This document shows, piece by piece, positions 1 to 6,980 of a DNA stretch of 6,980 nt. The notes under the pieces are model-generated. The model made no database searches. It was not told where the DNA came from and was given only the letters and a program-made list of their open reading frames with translations. Made by a program: the position numbers and the translations under genes. The DNA is from Bacteroidota bacterium (GTDB taxonomy: Bacteria > Bacteroidota > Bacteroidia > Bacteroidales > GCA-2748055). Position 1 is the stretch's first letter, and each line of letters starts with the position of its first letter. Location of the stretch: assembly GCA_024244665.1 (NCBI GenBank), contig JAAEOI010000275.1:1-6980 (forward strand), read 5' to 3'.

Positions 1-1
1 G

Positions 2-1072
2 CAGGATGTGAAGTATCCTGAAGGGTCCACCTACCTGAGCAGAACATTTGAGAACAGGCAGCTCAGCGAGCAGAAAATTGTAGCCCTGCTTGAATCGGTT
101 GTGGGGGCGCCTGAAAAAGAGGCGCTTGTCAGGATTATTGAGGAACGACTTGGCAGGAAAATGGAGCCATTCGACATCTGGTATTCAAGTTTTCAGAGCC
201 ATTCGAATGTTGGCATGGATGAGCTGGATGCACTGATTAAGAGTAAATATCCCAGCCCACAAGCCTTCCAGGATGACATTCCTCAAATTCTCAGGAGAAT
301 AGGATTCCCGGACGATCAGGCTGATTTCCTGGGGAATCATGTGGTAGTAGATCCCATCCCCTCGGGCGGACACGCCAACGGACCACAGATGAAGGGCGCA
401 AAGGCACATTTGCGGACCAGGTTTGAGCCCTATGGTCTTAATTATAAAGGGTACCGGATCGGGATGCATGAGATCGGCCATACCATCGAACAGAATACTT
501 CAATGTACAGGAGTGATTACTATTTCCTGAAGGGGATTCCCAGCAGCCCCTTTACTGAGGCCATGGCAGATCTCATTGCCTACCGCAGCATGGTGGGTCT
601 TGGAGTGAGCCCCTCTTACAGCCAGGAAGACCGTGAATCGAATGCCTTGTCCACTTTCTGGTTTGTGTGTGAAATGGGTGCCGAGGCTCTTCACGAGATA
701 CGTGTATGGCACTGGTTGTATGACCATCCGGAGGCTACGGTTGACGAGCTGAAACGGGTCACTATTGATCTGGCCAAGGAGATATGGAATAAGCATTTTG
801 CGGAAATTTTCGGTGTAAAAGATGTCCCTCTGTTTGCCATTTATAACCATTTTATAGGCGGTGCGCTCTATTTGCACAGCTATCCGCTTGGCAATATTGT
901 GTTGATGCAACTTGAGGAGTATTTCGAAGGGCGCGATTTTGCAACGGAAATGGTACGCATGTGTACCATTGGGAAACTCACACCAGACTTCTGGATGATC
1001 GAAGCAACCGGGAAGCCACTGAGCTCAGAGTCTCTGTTAAAGGCCTTAAGAAAGGCGCTTCAGAATTATTAA
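2..1072 (+). CDS. M3-like zinc metallopeptidase, C-terminal part (5' end outside window)
   Basis: The reading frame is open to the left edge (codons from base 2), so the GTG at 8 is probably not the true start and the N-terminus is missing; 356 residues are visible. Counting from the GTG, an HEIGH zinc-binding motif lies at residues 154-158 and a glutamate at 184 in FTEAMADL, 26 residues after the second histidine. HExxH plus a distal Glu at this spacing is the gluzincin pattern of peptidase family M3 (oligopeptidase F / thimet type); His154, His158 and Glu184 would bind zinc and Glu155 would be the catalytic base. The tail (HSYPLGN, later TPDFWMIEATGKPL) resembles the helical C-terminal substrate-channel part of M3/M2-like enzymes. 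Predicted role: cleavage of peptides. Whether it is exported cannot be judged without the N-terminus. The fucosidase gene follows after 11 bases, suggesting one transcript. The clan is well supported; the exact family is less certain. Confidence 0.8.
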   Translation, partial: QDVKYPEGSTYLSRTFENRQLSEQKIVALLESVVGAPEKEALVRIIEERLGRKMEPFDIWYSSFQSHSNVGMDELDALIKSKYPSPQAFQDDIPQILRRIGFPDDQADFLGNHVVVDPIPSGGHANGPQMKGAKAHLRTRFEPYGLNYKGYRIGMHEIGHTIEQNTSMYRSDYYFLKGIPSSPFTEAMADLIAYRSMVGLGVSPSYSQEDRESNALSTFWFVCEMGAEALHEIRVWHWLYDHPEATVDELKRVTIDLAKEIWNKHFAEIFGVKDVPLFAIYNHFIGGALYLHSYPLGNIVLMQLEEYFEGRDFATEMVRMCTIGKLTPDFWMIEATGKPLSSESLLKALRKALQNY

Positions 1073-1083
1073 ATTTACCGGGT

Positions 1084-2898
1084 ATGTTAAGATTTTTAAT
1101 CATTACAGCGATTGTTTACTTAATCTCAAGTTCACCCGGAGAATCTCAGGTGAATGCGGAAAGTGAAATAGCAGAAGCAGGCGATATCCCTGAATGGTTT
1201 ACTGATGGGAAGTTTGGAATGTTTATCCACTGGGGACCCTATTCGGTCTATGGTGGTGAGTGGAATGGCCACAGGATTGAACAGGGTGACATTGCAGAGT
1301 GGATCATGCATAGATTTGAGATCCCTGTTGAAGAGTACCGAAAAACTGCCGCTACATTTAATCCGACGCAATTTAATGCTAAGGAGTGGGTTGCACTGGC
1401 CAAAGCCACAGGGATGAAATACATCATTATTACCTCAAAACATCATGATGGTTTTGCCATGTATGATTCGGAGGTGAGCGATTACAATATTGTTGATTAT
1501 ACACCTTATGGCAGGGATCCTCTCAGGGAACTCTCAGTTGCCTGTGCAGAGGCTGGTATTAAATTCTGTGTCTATTATTCCCACCGGGAGGATTGGAATC
1601 ATCCCCACGCTTATGGAAATTTCTGGGATTTTGATTCCTCTCAAATCAACCTGGATACAATGGATCATCCGGAATTATTCAGGGGATATCTCGATGAGAA
1701 AGCAATTCCGCAACTCAGGGAGTTACTTAGCAATTATGGCCCCCTGGGAGTTGTCTGGTTTGACAGGGGAATGTATACACAGGAGCAGGGCAGGGAATTT
1801 TATGACCTGGTGCACTCCCTGCAGCCCGCTTGCCTGGTAAATGGACGTGTGGGACATTATGATAAGGAGTTACTGGGAGATTATCAGAGCCTTACCGATA
1901 ACGGGATGCCCTCTGGAGGTATTGAGGAGTACTGGGAAACTCCTCAAACCCTCAATGACACCTGGGGATATAGCAAGTTTGATGAAAACTGGAAGTCTCC
2001 CGAAGAGATCATCCGAAGGATGGTTGCTGTAGTAAGTAAGGGGGGTAATTACCTTTTGAATATTGGTCCCACAGGCAGGGGTGAAATCCCCGGGCCCTCA
2101 GTGGAAATTCTCAATAGGGTAGGGGATTGGGTCAGCAAGAATGGTGAAAGCATCTATGGGACCTCTCCATCTCCTTTTCCCTCAGAATTGCCATGGGGTT
2201 ATTGCACCAGGAAAGGAAGCTTGCTTTACATGCACGTATTTGAATGGCCCGAGGATGGAAAACTGAAAGTGGATGGGCTCAACAATCGCATTAAAACTGC
2301 ATACATGCTAGTGAACCCGGGTGAAACTCTGGCAGTTCAGCAGGTGCCTGGGAGCGGGATACAGATTCAATTACCCGATCCACCTGCCGACCCTATCAAT
2401 GCGGTTGTAGTCATGGAGGTAGCAGGCAATATGGATGTGGATCCATTTATCATTCTACAGGAGAAAAACCAGGCGGTCTCCCTGGGTTTTTTATCTGCTT
2501 CTACGTCCGGAAGAGCGGTTAAACGTTTTAACCGAAAGGGAGAATCGGAGCAATTTCATATTTCAAAGATGCAGGGCCCGGAAGATATCATAGAGTGGCA
2601 TGTCCGATTCAATTCACCGGGGGTTTACGATGTTTTGATTGATTACGCTGCCACAGAAGGATGGGAAGATGGGAGCTTTATCTTTGAATCGGACCATGAA
2701 AGCATAAGTGCCAGGGTAAAAACAAGCCAGGCCTGGTATGATTATAAGAGTAGGAACATAGGACGGATCACCATTCCTGAAGTCGGAGTGACAACTTTCA
2801 GAATCTCTCCTGAGAACCGACTTGATCATTATCTGATGCACTTCAGGTCAGTGGAGTTGGTGCCAGTAATGATTTTGCCCATTAATAATTCTCACTAA
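1084..2898 (+). CDS. Secreted GH29 alpha-L-fucosidase with extra C-terminal domain
   Basis: Predicted to release terminal alpha-L-fucose from glycans by a retaining mechanism, outside the cytoplasm. The ATG at 1084 gives 604 residues starting with a signal peptide (hydrophobic stretch about residues 3-17). The frame is open further upstream to an ATG at 961, but that would run through the coding region of the preceding peptidase and bury the signal sequence. GH29 marks in order: FGMFIHWG (44-51, His49), KHHDGF (119-124), the putative nucleophile Asp227 in VVWFDRG, and a candidate acid/base Glu285 in EEYWET, 58 residues later; then NYLLNIGP. The catalytic barrel spans about 34-345, followed by the usual C-terminal beta-sandwich to about 450. 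Residues about 453-597 form an additional beta-rich region that looks like a carbohydrate-binding-type module (inference). It lies 11 bases after the metallopeptidase with no visible promoter between them. Its last 51 bases overlap the end of the convergent sulfatase remnant. Subfamily and linkage preference cannot be set from sequence alone. Confidence 0.95.
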   Translation: MLRFLIITAIVYLISSSPGESQVNAESEIAEAGDIPEWFTDGKFGMFIHWGPYSVYGGEWNGHRIEQGDIAEWIMHRFEIPVEEYRKTAATFNPTQFNAKEWVALAKATGMKYIIITSKHHDGFAMYDSEVSDYNIVDYTPYGRDPLRELSVACAEAGIKFCVYYSHREDWNHPHAYGNFWDFDSSQINLDTMDHPELFRGYLDEKAIPQLRELLSNYGPLGVVWFDRGMYTQEQGREFYDLVHSLQPACLVNGRVGHYDKELLGDYQSLTDNGMPSGGIEEYWETPQTLNDTWGYSKFDENWKSPEEIIRRMVAVVSKGGNYLLNIGPTGRGEIPGPSVEILNRVGDWVSKNGESIYGTSPSPFPSELPWGYCTRKGSLLYMHVFEWPEDGKLKVDGLNNRIKTAYMLVNPGETLAVQQVPGSGIQIQLPDPPADPINAVVVMEVAGNMDVDPFIILQEKNQAVSLGFLSASTSGRAVKRFNRKGESEQFHISKMQGPEDIIEWHVRFNSPGVYDVLIDYAATEGWEDGSFIFESDHESISARVKTSQAWYDYKSRNIGRITIPEVGVTTFRISPENRLDHYLMHFRSVELVPVMILPINNSH

Positions 2899-3755
2899 CT
2901 CATTTCTCAACTCCTCCGCTTTCCCGGGAAAACTGGAATATAGATTAATGATCTGTTGAGGGTCCTCTGCCAGATTAAACAGTTCCTTCTCTTCATGATG
3001 TTCTTCTGCCCCCAGCGCTTTCCTGAACCATGCTGGTTCATCACTGATATCACCCAATGCGGCATCAATGAAAACCCAGTCACCTTTTCTGATAGCCAGG
3101 TCAGCATTTGGAGCGTGATGGACCGTCGCATTCCGCAGTGGGGATTCGCTTTTCTCACCCAGGAGGGCAGGTAAAATACTATAACTGTCTTCACAATCAG
3201 GAGCACATAACTCATACCCCGTGATGGCGGCAATAGTTGCCATGAAGTCCACAAGGCATATGGTCTCATGATTTACTGAAGAGGCTGGTATCTTTCCGGG
3301 CCATCTTACAATAAAGGGAATACGGTGACCCCCTTCCCACAGGTCTCGTTTAACACCCCTTAAACCATCCATGCTGTAATGATTGGTGTTAGTGATCCTT
3401 TCATAGGCGGTCTTTCTCTCTGTTTCAATCACCGGTTTATCATTTGCACGCAGTACATTTTTAATTATCCGGGGTTCTCTCCATGCATAGCGACCCGTAA
3501 GAACCGCATAGCGGGTTGGGGAACATACAGTGGAGGGTGTATGGGCATCTGTAAACATCATTCCCTGGGAAGCCAGCTTATCTATATTTGGGTAGGGATC
3601 CTTGAATCAGAATTGTAGCAGCCCGGGTCTCCATATCCAAGGTCATCGGCCAGGATAAAGATAATATTAGGATATTCAGCCTTTGATGAACAATTCGTAA
3701 GGCCAATTATTATAACTGAGGCGAGAATGATTAAGGAAGGGAATATTTTCTTCAT
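2848..3755 (-). pseudogene. Decayed S1-family formylglycine sulfatase (lipoprotein), frameshifted and internally deleted
   Basis: From ATG at 3755 the minus strand encodes a lipoprotein signal with lipobox LTNC (Cys22), then NIIFILADDLGYGDPGC, the metal-binding N-terminus of S1 sulfatases, and stops at TAG 3584-3582. The sulfatase continues in the -1 frame: PNIDKLASQG, then CSPTRYAVLTGR, whose Cys (codon 3525-3523) is the formylglycine site, then GLRGVKRDLWEGGHRIPF and the C-terminal subdomain, ending at TGA 2850-2848. Rejoining the frames gives about 302 residues, whereas family members usually have about 450-550. The missing part lies between YAWR and AYERI (junction within about 3412-3480): the GKWHLG segment and the central histidine motif are absent, and the SDNG metal ligands are reduced at best to NDK. 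Only 50 residues separate the CSPTR pentapeptide from LRG, where intact enzymes have over 200. It is therefore very unlikely to be active. The ancestral enzyme probably desulfated fucosylated or sulfated glycans, given the neighbouring fucosidase; that substrate is inference. Confidence 0.88.
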
Positions 3756-3790
3756 TCAATTTAGTAATATTAGGTATTATTATATCCAAC
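3756..3790. promoter_or_regulatory. Short divergent intergenic region
   Basis: Only 35 bases separate the start of the sulfatase remnant (minus) from the start of the HEAT/cyclophilin lipoprotein (plus). It is almost wholly A/T and holds a small inverted repeat, TAATA at 3765-3769 and TATTA at 3775-3779. Any promoter for either gene must lie here or inside the opposite gene. I see no full TAnnTTTG element on either strand and no Shine-Dalgarno sequence, so the regulatory role is inferred only from the gene orientation. Confidence 0.3.
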
Positions 3791-5878
3791 ATGAAAATAA
3801 CTTATCTTTTGTCTATATCTGTCTTCATTTTCATCTTGTTGGGCTCCTGCAGTATGAATAATGAACCTGCCGAAATTCACAGTAGAGAAGCAGACCTTTT
3901 TCAAAGGCAAAGTGATCATGTTTTAGAAAGAACAGATCTCCAGAAGGTAGTAAAATATCAAAACCTGAGGGATGCGGAGACATTGAGCTCATATTTTACG
4001 AATGAGAATCCTGATATCAGGGCGAGGGCTGCATTTGCGATGGCATCTGTTCAGGATTCCTCGGTTCTTCAGGATCTTGTTGCACTGCTCGATGATAAGG
4101 ATGAGCATGTGAGAATGGATGCCGCATTTGCAGTTCGTCAGAGTTACGGACGGGTCGAACCCGGTTTGTTGATTGACTATTTCAAGAAGGAGGAGAGCGT
4201 TAGGGTGAAGGCAATGCTTCTTACATCCATCGGTTTCAATGGCAACAGGGAAGATTATGACAGGGTTATGTCATTGTCAGTGAGTGAACCTCTGGAACTC
4301 TATCAGGCTTTATGCGCACTGTACTACCTTGAACACAATGATCTGGTACTTCAATCAGGTATTGATAAGATGATCATGATCATGGAGTCCGGAAACAGAG
4401 AGGTCAGAGAAACTGCGGCTTACCTGTTTTATGCAATGCGCAGAAAATCAAAAATTTCAAATGATCTGGCGGATATCTTAAGAAAAGAGATTCATTCCTG
4501 CTCATACGATGATGTGGCAGCTCCCTACATGCTGGCTTATATATCATGTTCACCCTTGCCATCCGACACCAGCCTGTATTTAGACTGGTGCAGAGATGGA
4601 GAAGACCTGCGCTCGCGAAGTTTTGCTCTTGATTATATGAAGTATTATTCAGAATATGGGCTTATCAGAGCAGAGCTCATTACGCATCTGAAAAGTGATG
4701 AATATCAGACGGCCCTTGCAGCTGCATACGGAATCAGTGAATGTAAATACCTTTCTGACAGGGATGTCGAGAGGATAAAAGCGTATAGCATATCACAGGA
4801 TGTTTCCTTTAATATGATTCCCTATATGCTGAATGCTCTGTGGAATTCAGGAGAAGGAGAATATATATACAGTTTCCTGAAAGAGATCCCTGATTCTGAC
4901 CAGCTGGAGTTAATTTCAGCGTTGTCGGGCCTTGAGAGTATTGAATTCAGCAGGATAGGAAGCGAGATAGATAAACTATTAAAATCGCACAATCAGCAGG
5001 CAGCCCTAAGTACACTTGAATATTTGTGTGTCCGGCTGGGAAAGGAGCGAAACATCAGGATCGTTGGATTATTATCAGAATTTCTTGCAGATTCAGAGCA
5101 TGACAGGATTAAGAGTGATGCAATTCTGCTCATGGCGCACCATATGAAAGAGACCTTTTCTTTGGATTATCGCAAAAAGCTTTTATTGAATTACCTGGAC
5201 CTGTTTGAGCATCAGGATGATTTCCAGTCACTGGCCATGTGCCTGATCGCCCTTGGTGATTTGCAGGATACAGAGCTCATGCCACTCATTGAACCATATT
5301 TCGAAAGCAGCAATGAGATTCTGAAATGTGCAGCCAAAGGGGCTGCTTTGATCATGAACGCTGATGCTGTTGAGCGAGTTGATGTTTACAGGTATGAGAT
5401 GCTCTATTCACCAACACTGAAGATCGACTGGGATTTTTTATTGCCATTTGGAAGGTTCCCCAGAATTAAGTTTCAGACCAGCAAGGGAGAAATTATTATC
5501 GAAGTTGATGCAGAGCAGGCACCCATGAATATACAGAACATCATTGAGCATATTCAGTCAGGCCTGATGGATTCAATCCACATGTACAGGGTGGAGTTGA
5601 ACCATGTGACCCAATATGGAACATTGGGCCATTCAGAATTCCGGGTTCTGAATGAAGTTACCCGGATCACCAAAACGGAAGGCACATGCGGTGTAGGTAC
5701 CTGGGGCAAGGATACAGGAAGCCAGCATCTGGCCATCACACAGCAATCGAGGCCCCACAATGAAGGCCTGTACAGTGTGATTGGAAAGGTGATCAAGGGG
5801 CAGGATATTGTCAGATCGGCCGACAGATTCGATATGATATTTACATGCTCGGTTGAACCTGATCACAACCAGAACTGA
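3791..5878 (+). CDS. Lipoprotein with HEAT-like repeats and C-terminal cyclophilin-like (PPIase) domain
   Basis: This is a 695-residue protein. The N-terminus is a lipoprotein signal with lipobox LGSC (Cys20), so it should be exported and lipid-anchored. Residues about 50-540 are alpha-helical; the clearest HEAT-like units are near 70-90 (NPDIRARAAFAMAS) and 91-122 (EHVRMDAAFAVRQSYG), with more diverged helical pairs after. Residues about 559-685 match a cyclophilin-type peptidyl-prolyl isomerase: FQTSKGEIIIEV, MYRV, TQYG, TGSQHLAI and YSVIGKVIKGQDIV. Compared with cyclophilin A, the catalytic Arg is kept (Arg600), as are Gln608 and the Gln of GSQ (645), but the hydrophobic proline-pocket positions are changed: the FFI after GSQ is HLAI, and the usual Trp and His of the WLDGKH segment are His and Tyr. 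Activity may be weak or lost and the domain may serve binding. The expected role is folding or scaffolding of envelope or secreted proteins (inference). The following hydrolase starts 52 bases downstream on the same strand. Confidence 0.85.
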   Translation: MKITYLLSISVFIFILLGSCSMNNEPAEIHSREADLFQRQSDHVLERTDLQKVVKYQNLRDAETLSSYFTNENPDIRARAAFAMASVQDSSVLQDLVALLDDKDEHVRMDAAFAVRQSYGRVEPGLLIDYFKKEESVRVKAMLLTSIGFNGNREDYDRVMSLSVSEPLELYQALCALYYLEHNDLVLQSGIDKMIMIMESGNREVRETAAYLFYAMRRKSKISNDLADILRKEIHSCSYDDVAAPYMLAYISCSPLPSDTSLYLDWCRDGEDLRSRSFALDYMKYYSEYGLIRAELITHLKSDEYQTALAAAYGISECKYLSDRDVERIKAYSISQDVSFNMIPYMLNALWNSGEGEYIYSFLKEIPDSDQLELISALSGLESIEFSRIGSEIDKLLKSHNQQAALSTLEYLCVRLGKERNIRIVGLLSEFLADSEHDRIKSDAILLMAHHMKETFSLDYRKKLLLNYLDLFEHQDDFQSLAMCLIALGDLQDTELMPLIEPYFESSNEILKCAAKGAALIMNADAVERVDVYRYEMLYSPTLKIDWDFLLPFGRFPRIKFQTSKGEIIIEVDAEQAPMNIQNIIEHIQSGLMDSIHMYRVELNHVTQYGTLGHSEFRVLNEVTRITKTEGTCGVGTWGKDTGSQHLAITQQSRPHNEGLYSVIGKVIKGQDIVRSADRFDMIFTCSVEPDHNQN

Positions 5879-5896
5879 ATGACTGAAAACAAGTGA

Positions 5897-5904
5897 TATA
5901 TTTG
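5897..5904 (+). promoter_or_regulatory. Candidate Bacteroidota -7 promoter element (TAnnTTTG)
   Basis: TATATTTG at 5897-5904 matches the Bacteroidota housekeeping sigma factor -7 consensus TAnnTTTG exactly. It sits 26 bases before the ATG at 5931, leaving room for a leader of about 20 bases. No clear TTG-type -33 box is seen at the expected spacing upstream, so this could be a chance match in an AT-rich gap; the hydrolase could also be read through from the upstream lipoprotein gene. Confidence 0.4.
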
Positions 5905-5930
5905 GCTTTTAATTTAATATTTATTCTCCT

Positions 5931-6980
5931 ATGAAACGTCTGTTTATTCCTTTCACCTTCCTTTTGTTGCTCCCATTTTCCCTGAATATTTTTGCGCAGG
6001 ATATCCTGACAAAGCTCCAGGAAATAGCAATTATTGACCAGAAAGTGATGATGCCCATGCGCGATGGAGTGCGTCTGGCAACGGATATATACCGGCCCAT
6101 AACGGAGAACCCGGTTCCGGTTATCTTCTCGAGAACCCCCTATAATTTTAATCCCTACAGGGATGGAAAATTGAGTACAGGCGGATATAAAAGGGCCTAT
6201 GATTATGTAAGCAGGGGATACGCTTATGTGGTCCAGAATGAACGGGGCCGGTTTTTCTCCGAAGGAGATTGGGATATTCTGGGAACTCCATTAACAGATG
6301 GATATGATGCCTTTAGCTGGATGGCCGGTCAGCCCTGGTGTAATGGCAAAATAGGGACTGTTGGTTGTTCATCTACAGCTGAATGGCAAATGGCTGTGGC
6401 GGCACTGGATCATCCTTCACATGCTGCAGTGGTCCCAATGGGATTTGGTGCAGGGGTTGGCAGGATAGGGAATTATTATGAACAGGGTAATATGTACAGG
6501 GGCGGTGTGTTGCAAATGCTCTTTACCACATGGCTTTACAGCACACAACACGATCGAAGCAGTCCAAGGTTACCTGCGGGTATGTCACAGGAAGACCTGC
6601 TGCGGATTCAAAGGTTTTATGATCTGGCCCCTGAGATGCCTGAGGTTGATTGGGCGGAGGCATTTTACCACCTCCCTGTAATGGATATCTTCAAACATGT
6701 AGGAGGCTCAGAAGGCATCTGGGATGAAATGATGCAACGCAAACCAAATGATCCTGAATGGTACGAGGGGGGGCTTTACCATGATGACATGCCATTTGGA
6801 ATTCCGGGATTTTGGTTTGTATCGTGGTACGATATCGCATCCGGCCCTAATATTGCCATGGTTAATCAAATTCGAGAAAACAGCAAGGAGAAGGAGGTAG
6901 CCGATAATCAATACCTGGTCATCTCCCCTTCAAGTCATTGTGGCTTTTTCGGGGACAGCGAACAGACGATTATTGGTGAA
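5931..6980 (+). CDS. Secreted CocE/NonD (S15-like) serine hydrolase, N-terminal part (3' end outside window)
   Basis: The ATG at 5931 opens a frame that runs without a stop to the right edge (350 codons). The start encodes a Sec signal peptide: Lys2-Arg3, a hydrophobic core, and a likely cleavage after FA (Ala22) before Gln-Asp. The mature part begins with VMMPMRDGVRLATDIYRP, the opening of the CocE/NonD and X-Pro dipeptidyl-peptidase (S15) alpha/beta-hydrolases. Then come QNERGRFFSEGDW (about 102-114), equivalent to the usual DVRGRG-SxG segment, and GTVGCSSTAEWQMA, with Ser147 in G-C-S as the expected nucleophile. The catalytic Asp and His are expected beyond the edge; the whole protein is usually about 550-650 residues. 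Predicted activity is hydrolysis of an ester, amide or N-terminal X-Pro bond outside the cytoplasm; the substrate cannot be told from sequence. The family is secure, the specific reaction is not. Confidence 0.88.
   Translation, partial: MKRLFIPFTFLLLLPFSLNIFAQDILTKLQEIAIIDQKVMMPMRDGVRLATDIYRPITENPVPVIFSRTPYNFNPYRDGKLSTGGYKRAYDYVSRGYAYVVQNERGRFFSEGDWDILGTPLTDGYDAFSWMAGQPWCNGKIGTVGCSSTAEWQMAVAALDHPSHAAVVPMGFGAGVGRIGNYYEQGNMYRGGVLQMLFTTWLYSTQHDRSSPRLPAGMSQEDLLRIQRFYDLAPEMPEVDWAEAFYHLPVMDIFKHVGGSEGIWDEMMQRKPNDPEWYEGGLYHDDMPFGIPGFWFVSWYDIASGPNIAMVNQIRENSKEKEVADNQYLVISPSSHCGFFGDSEQTIIGE

Noticed and set aside
500..910. 136-codon open frame on the minus strand within the peptidase
   Set aside because: It is antisense to a conserved zinc peptidase domain and its translation resembles no family I know; a shadow of the real gene.
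961..1083. Upstream ATG at 961 as the fucosidase start (645 residues)
   Set aside because: It would overlap the conserved C-terminus of the peptidase by more than 100 bases and place a hydrophilic stretch before a clear signal peptide that begins at 1084.
3582..3593. Programmed -1 ribosomal frameshift in the sulfatase
   Set aside because: A -1 slip would restore the frame, but the in-frame codons ACC CAA ATA do not form a usual slippery heptamer, and the central catalytic region is missing anyway, so an efficient recoding event would still give a dead enzyme.
3379..3618. 79-codon plus-strand frame across the sulfatase remnant
   Set aside because: It lies antisense to the recognisable sulfatase motifs, has no plausible leader and no recognisable product.
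3765..3779. Inverted repeat TAATA/TATTA as an operator
   Set aside because: Five A/T base pairs per arm in an almost pure A/T stretch are expected by chance; noted only as part of the divergent region.
6708..6911. 67-codon minus-strand frame within the CocE-like gene
   Set aside because: It is antisense to the coding frame of the hydrolase and has no independent support.

Overview
The window looks like a piece of a Bacteroidota chromosome. The genes encode secreted or lipid-anchored proteins for breaking down glycans and peptides. The start codons have AT-rich leaders with no purine-rich Shine-Dalgarno box (for example 1073-1083, 3780-3790 and 5920-5930). One intergenic gap carries an exact TAnnTTTG element, the -7 motif of Bacteroidota promoters. 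Assignment below phylum is not supportable from this window alone. There are no RNA genes, CRISPR arrays or insertion sequences that I can see, and no gap above 300 bases without a gene.

Layout. (1) 2-1072 (+): C-terminal part of an M3-like zinc metallopeptidase, cut by the left edge. (2) 1084-2898 (+): a complete secreted GH29 alpha-L-fucosidase, 11 bases after the peptidase and probably in the same transcript. (3) 2848-3755 (-): a decayed S1 formylglycine sulfatase. It has a lipoprotein signal, a one-base frameshift after codon 55, and has lost most of the central catalytic region while keeping the C-terminal part in frame. Its 3' end overlaps the 3' end of the fucosidase gene tail to tail. 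(4) 3791-5878 (+): a 695-residue lipoprotein with a HEAT-like helical repeat region and a C-terminal cyclophilin-like domain, divergent from the sulfatase remnant across only 35 bases. (5) 5931 to the right edge (+): the N-terminal 350 residues of a secreted CocE/NonD (X-Pro dipeptidyl-peptidase S15-like) serine hydrolase.

How they may fit together (inference). Fucosidase next to sulfatase is the usual pairing for removing sulfated fucose from algal fucans or mucin-type glycans. The exported hydrolase and the peptidase suggest use of glycoprotein or mixed detrital material. No SusC/SusD pair or regulator lies in the window, so calling it a polysaccharide utilization locus would go beyond the evidence. 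The most notable points are the sulfatase in the course of decay and the HEAT plus degenerate cyclophilin lipoprotein. I do not see a clearly new defence or mobile system here.
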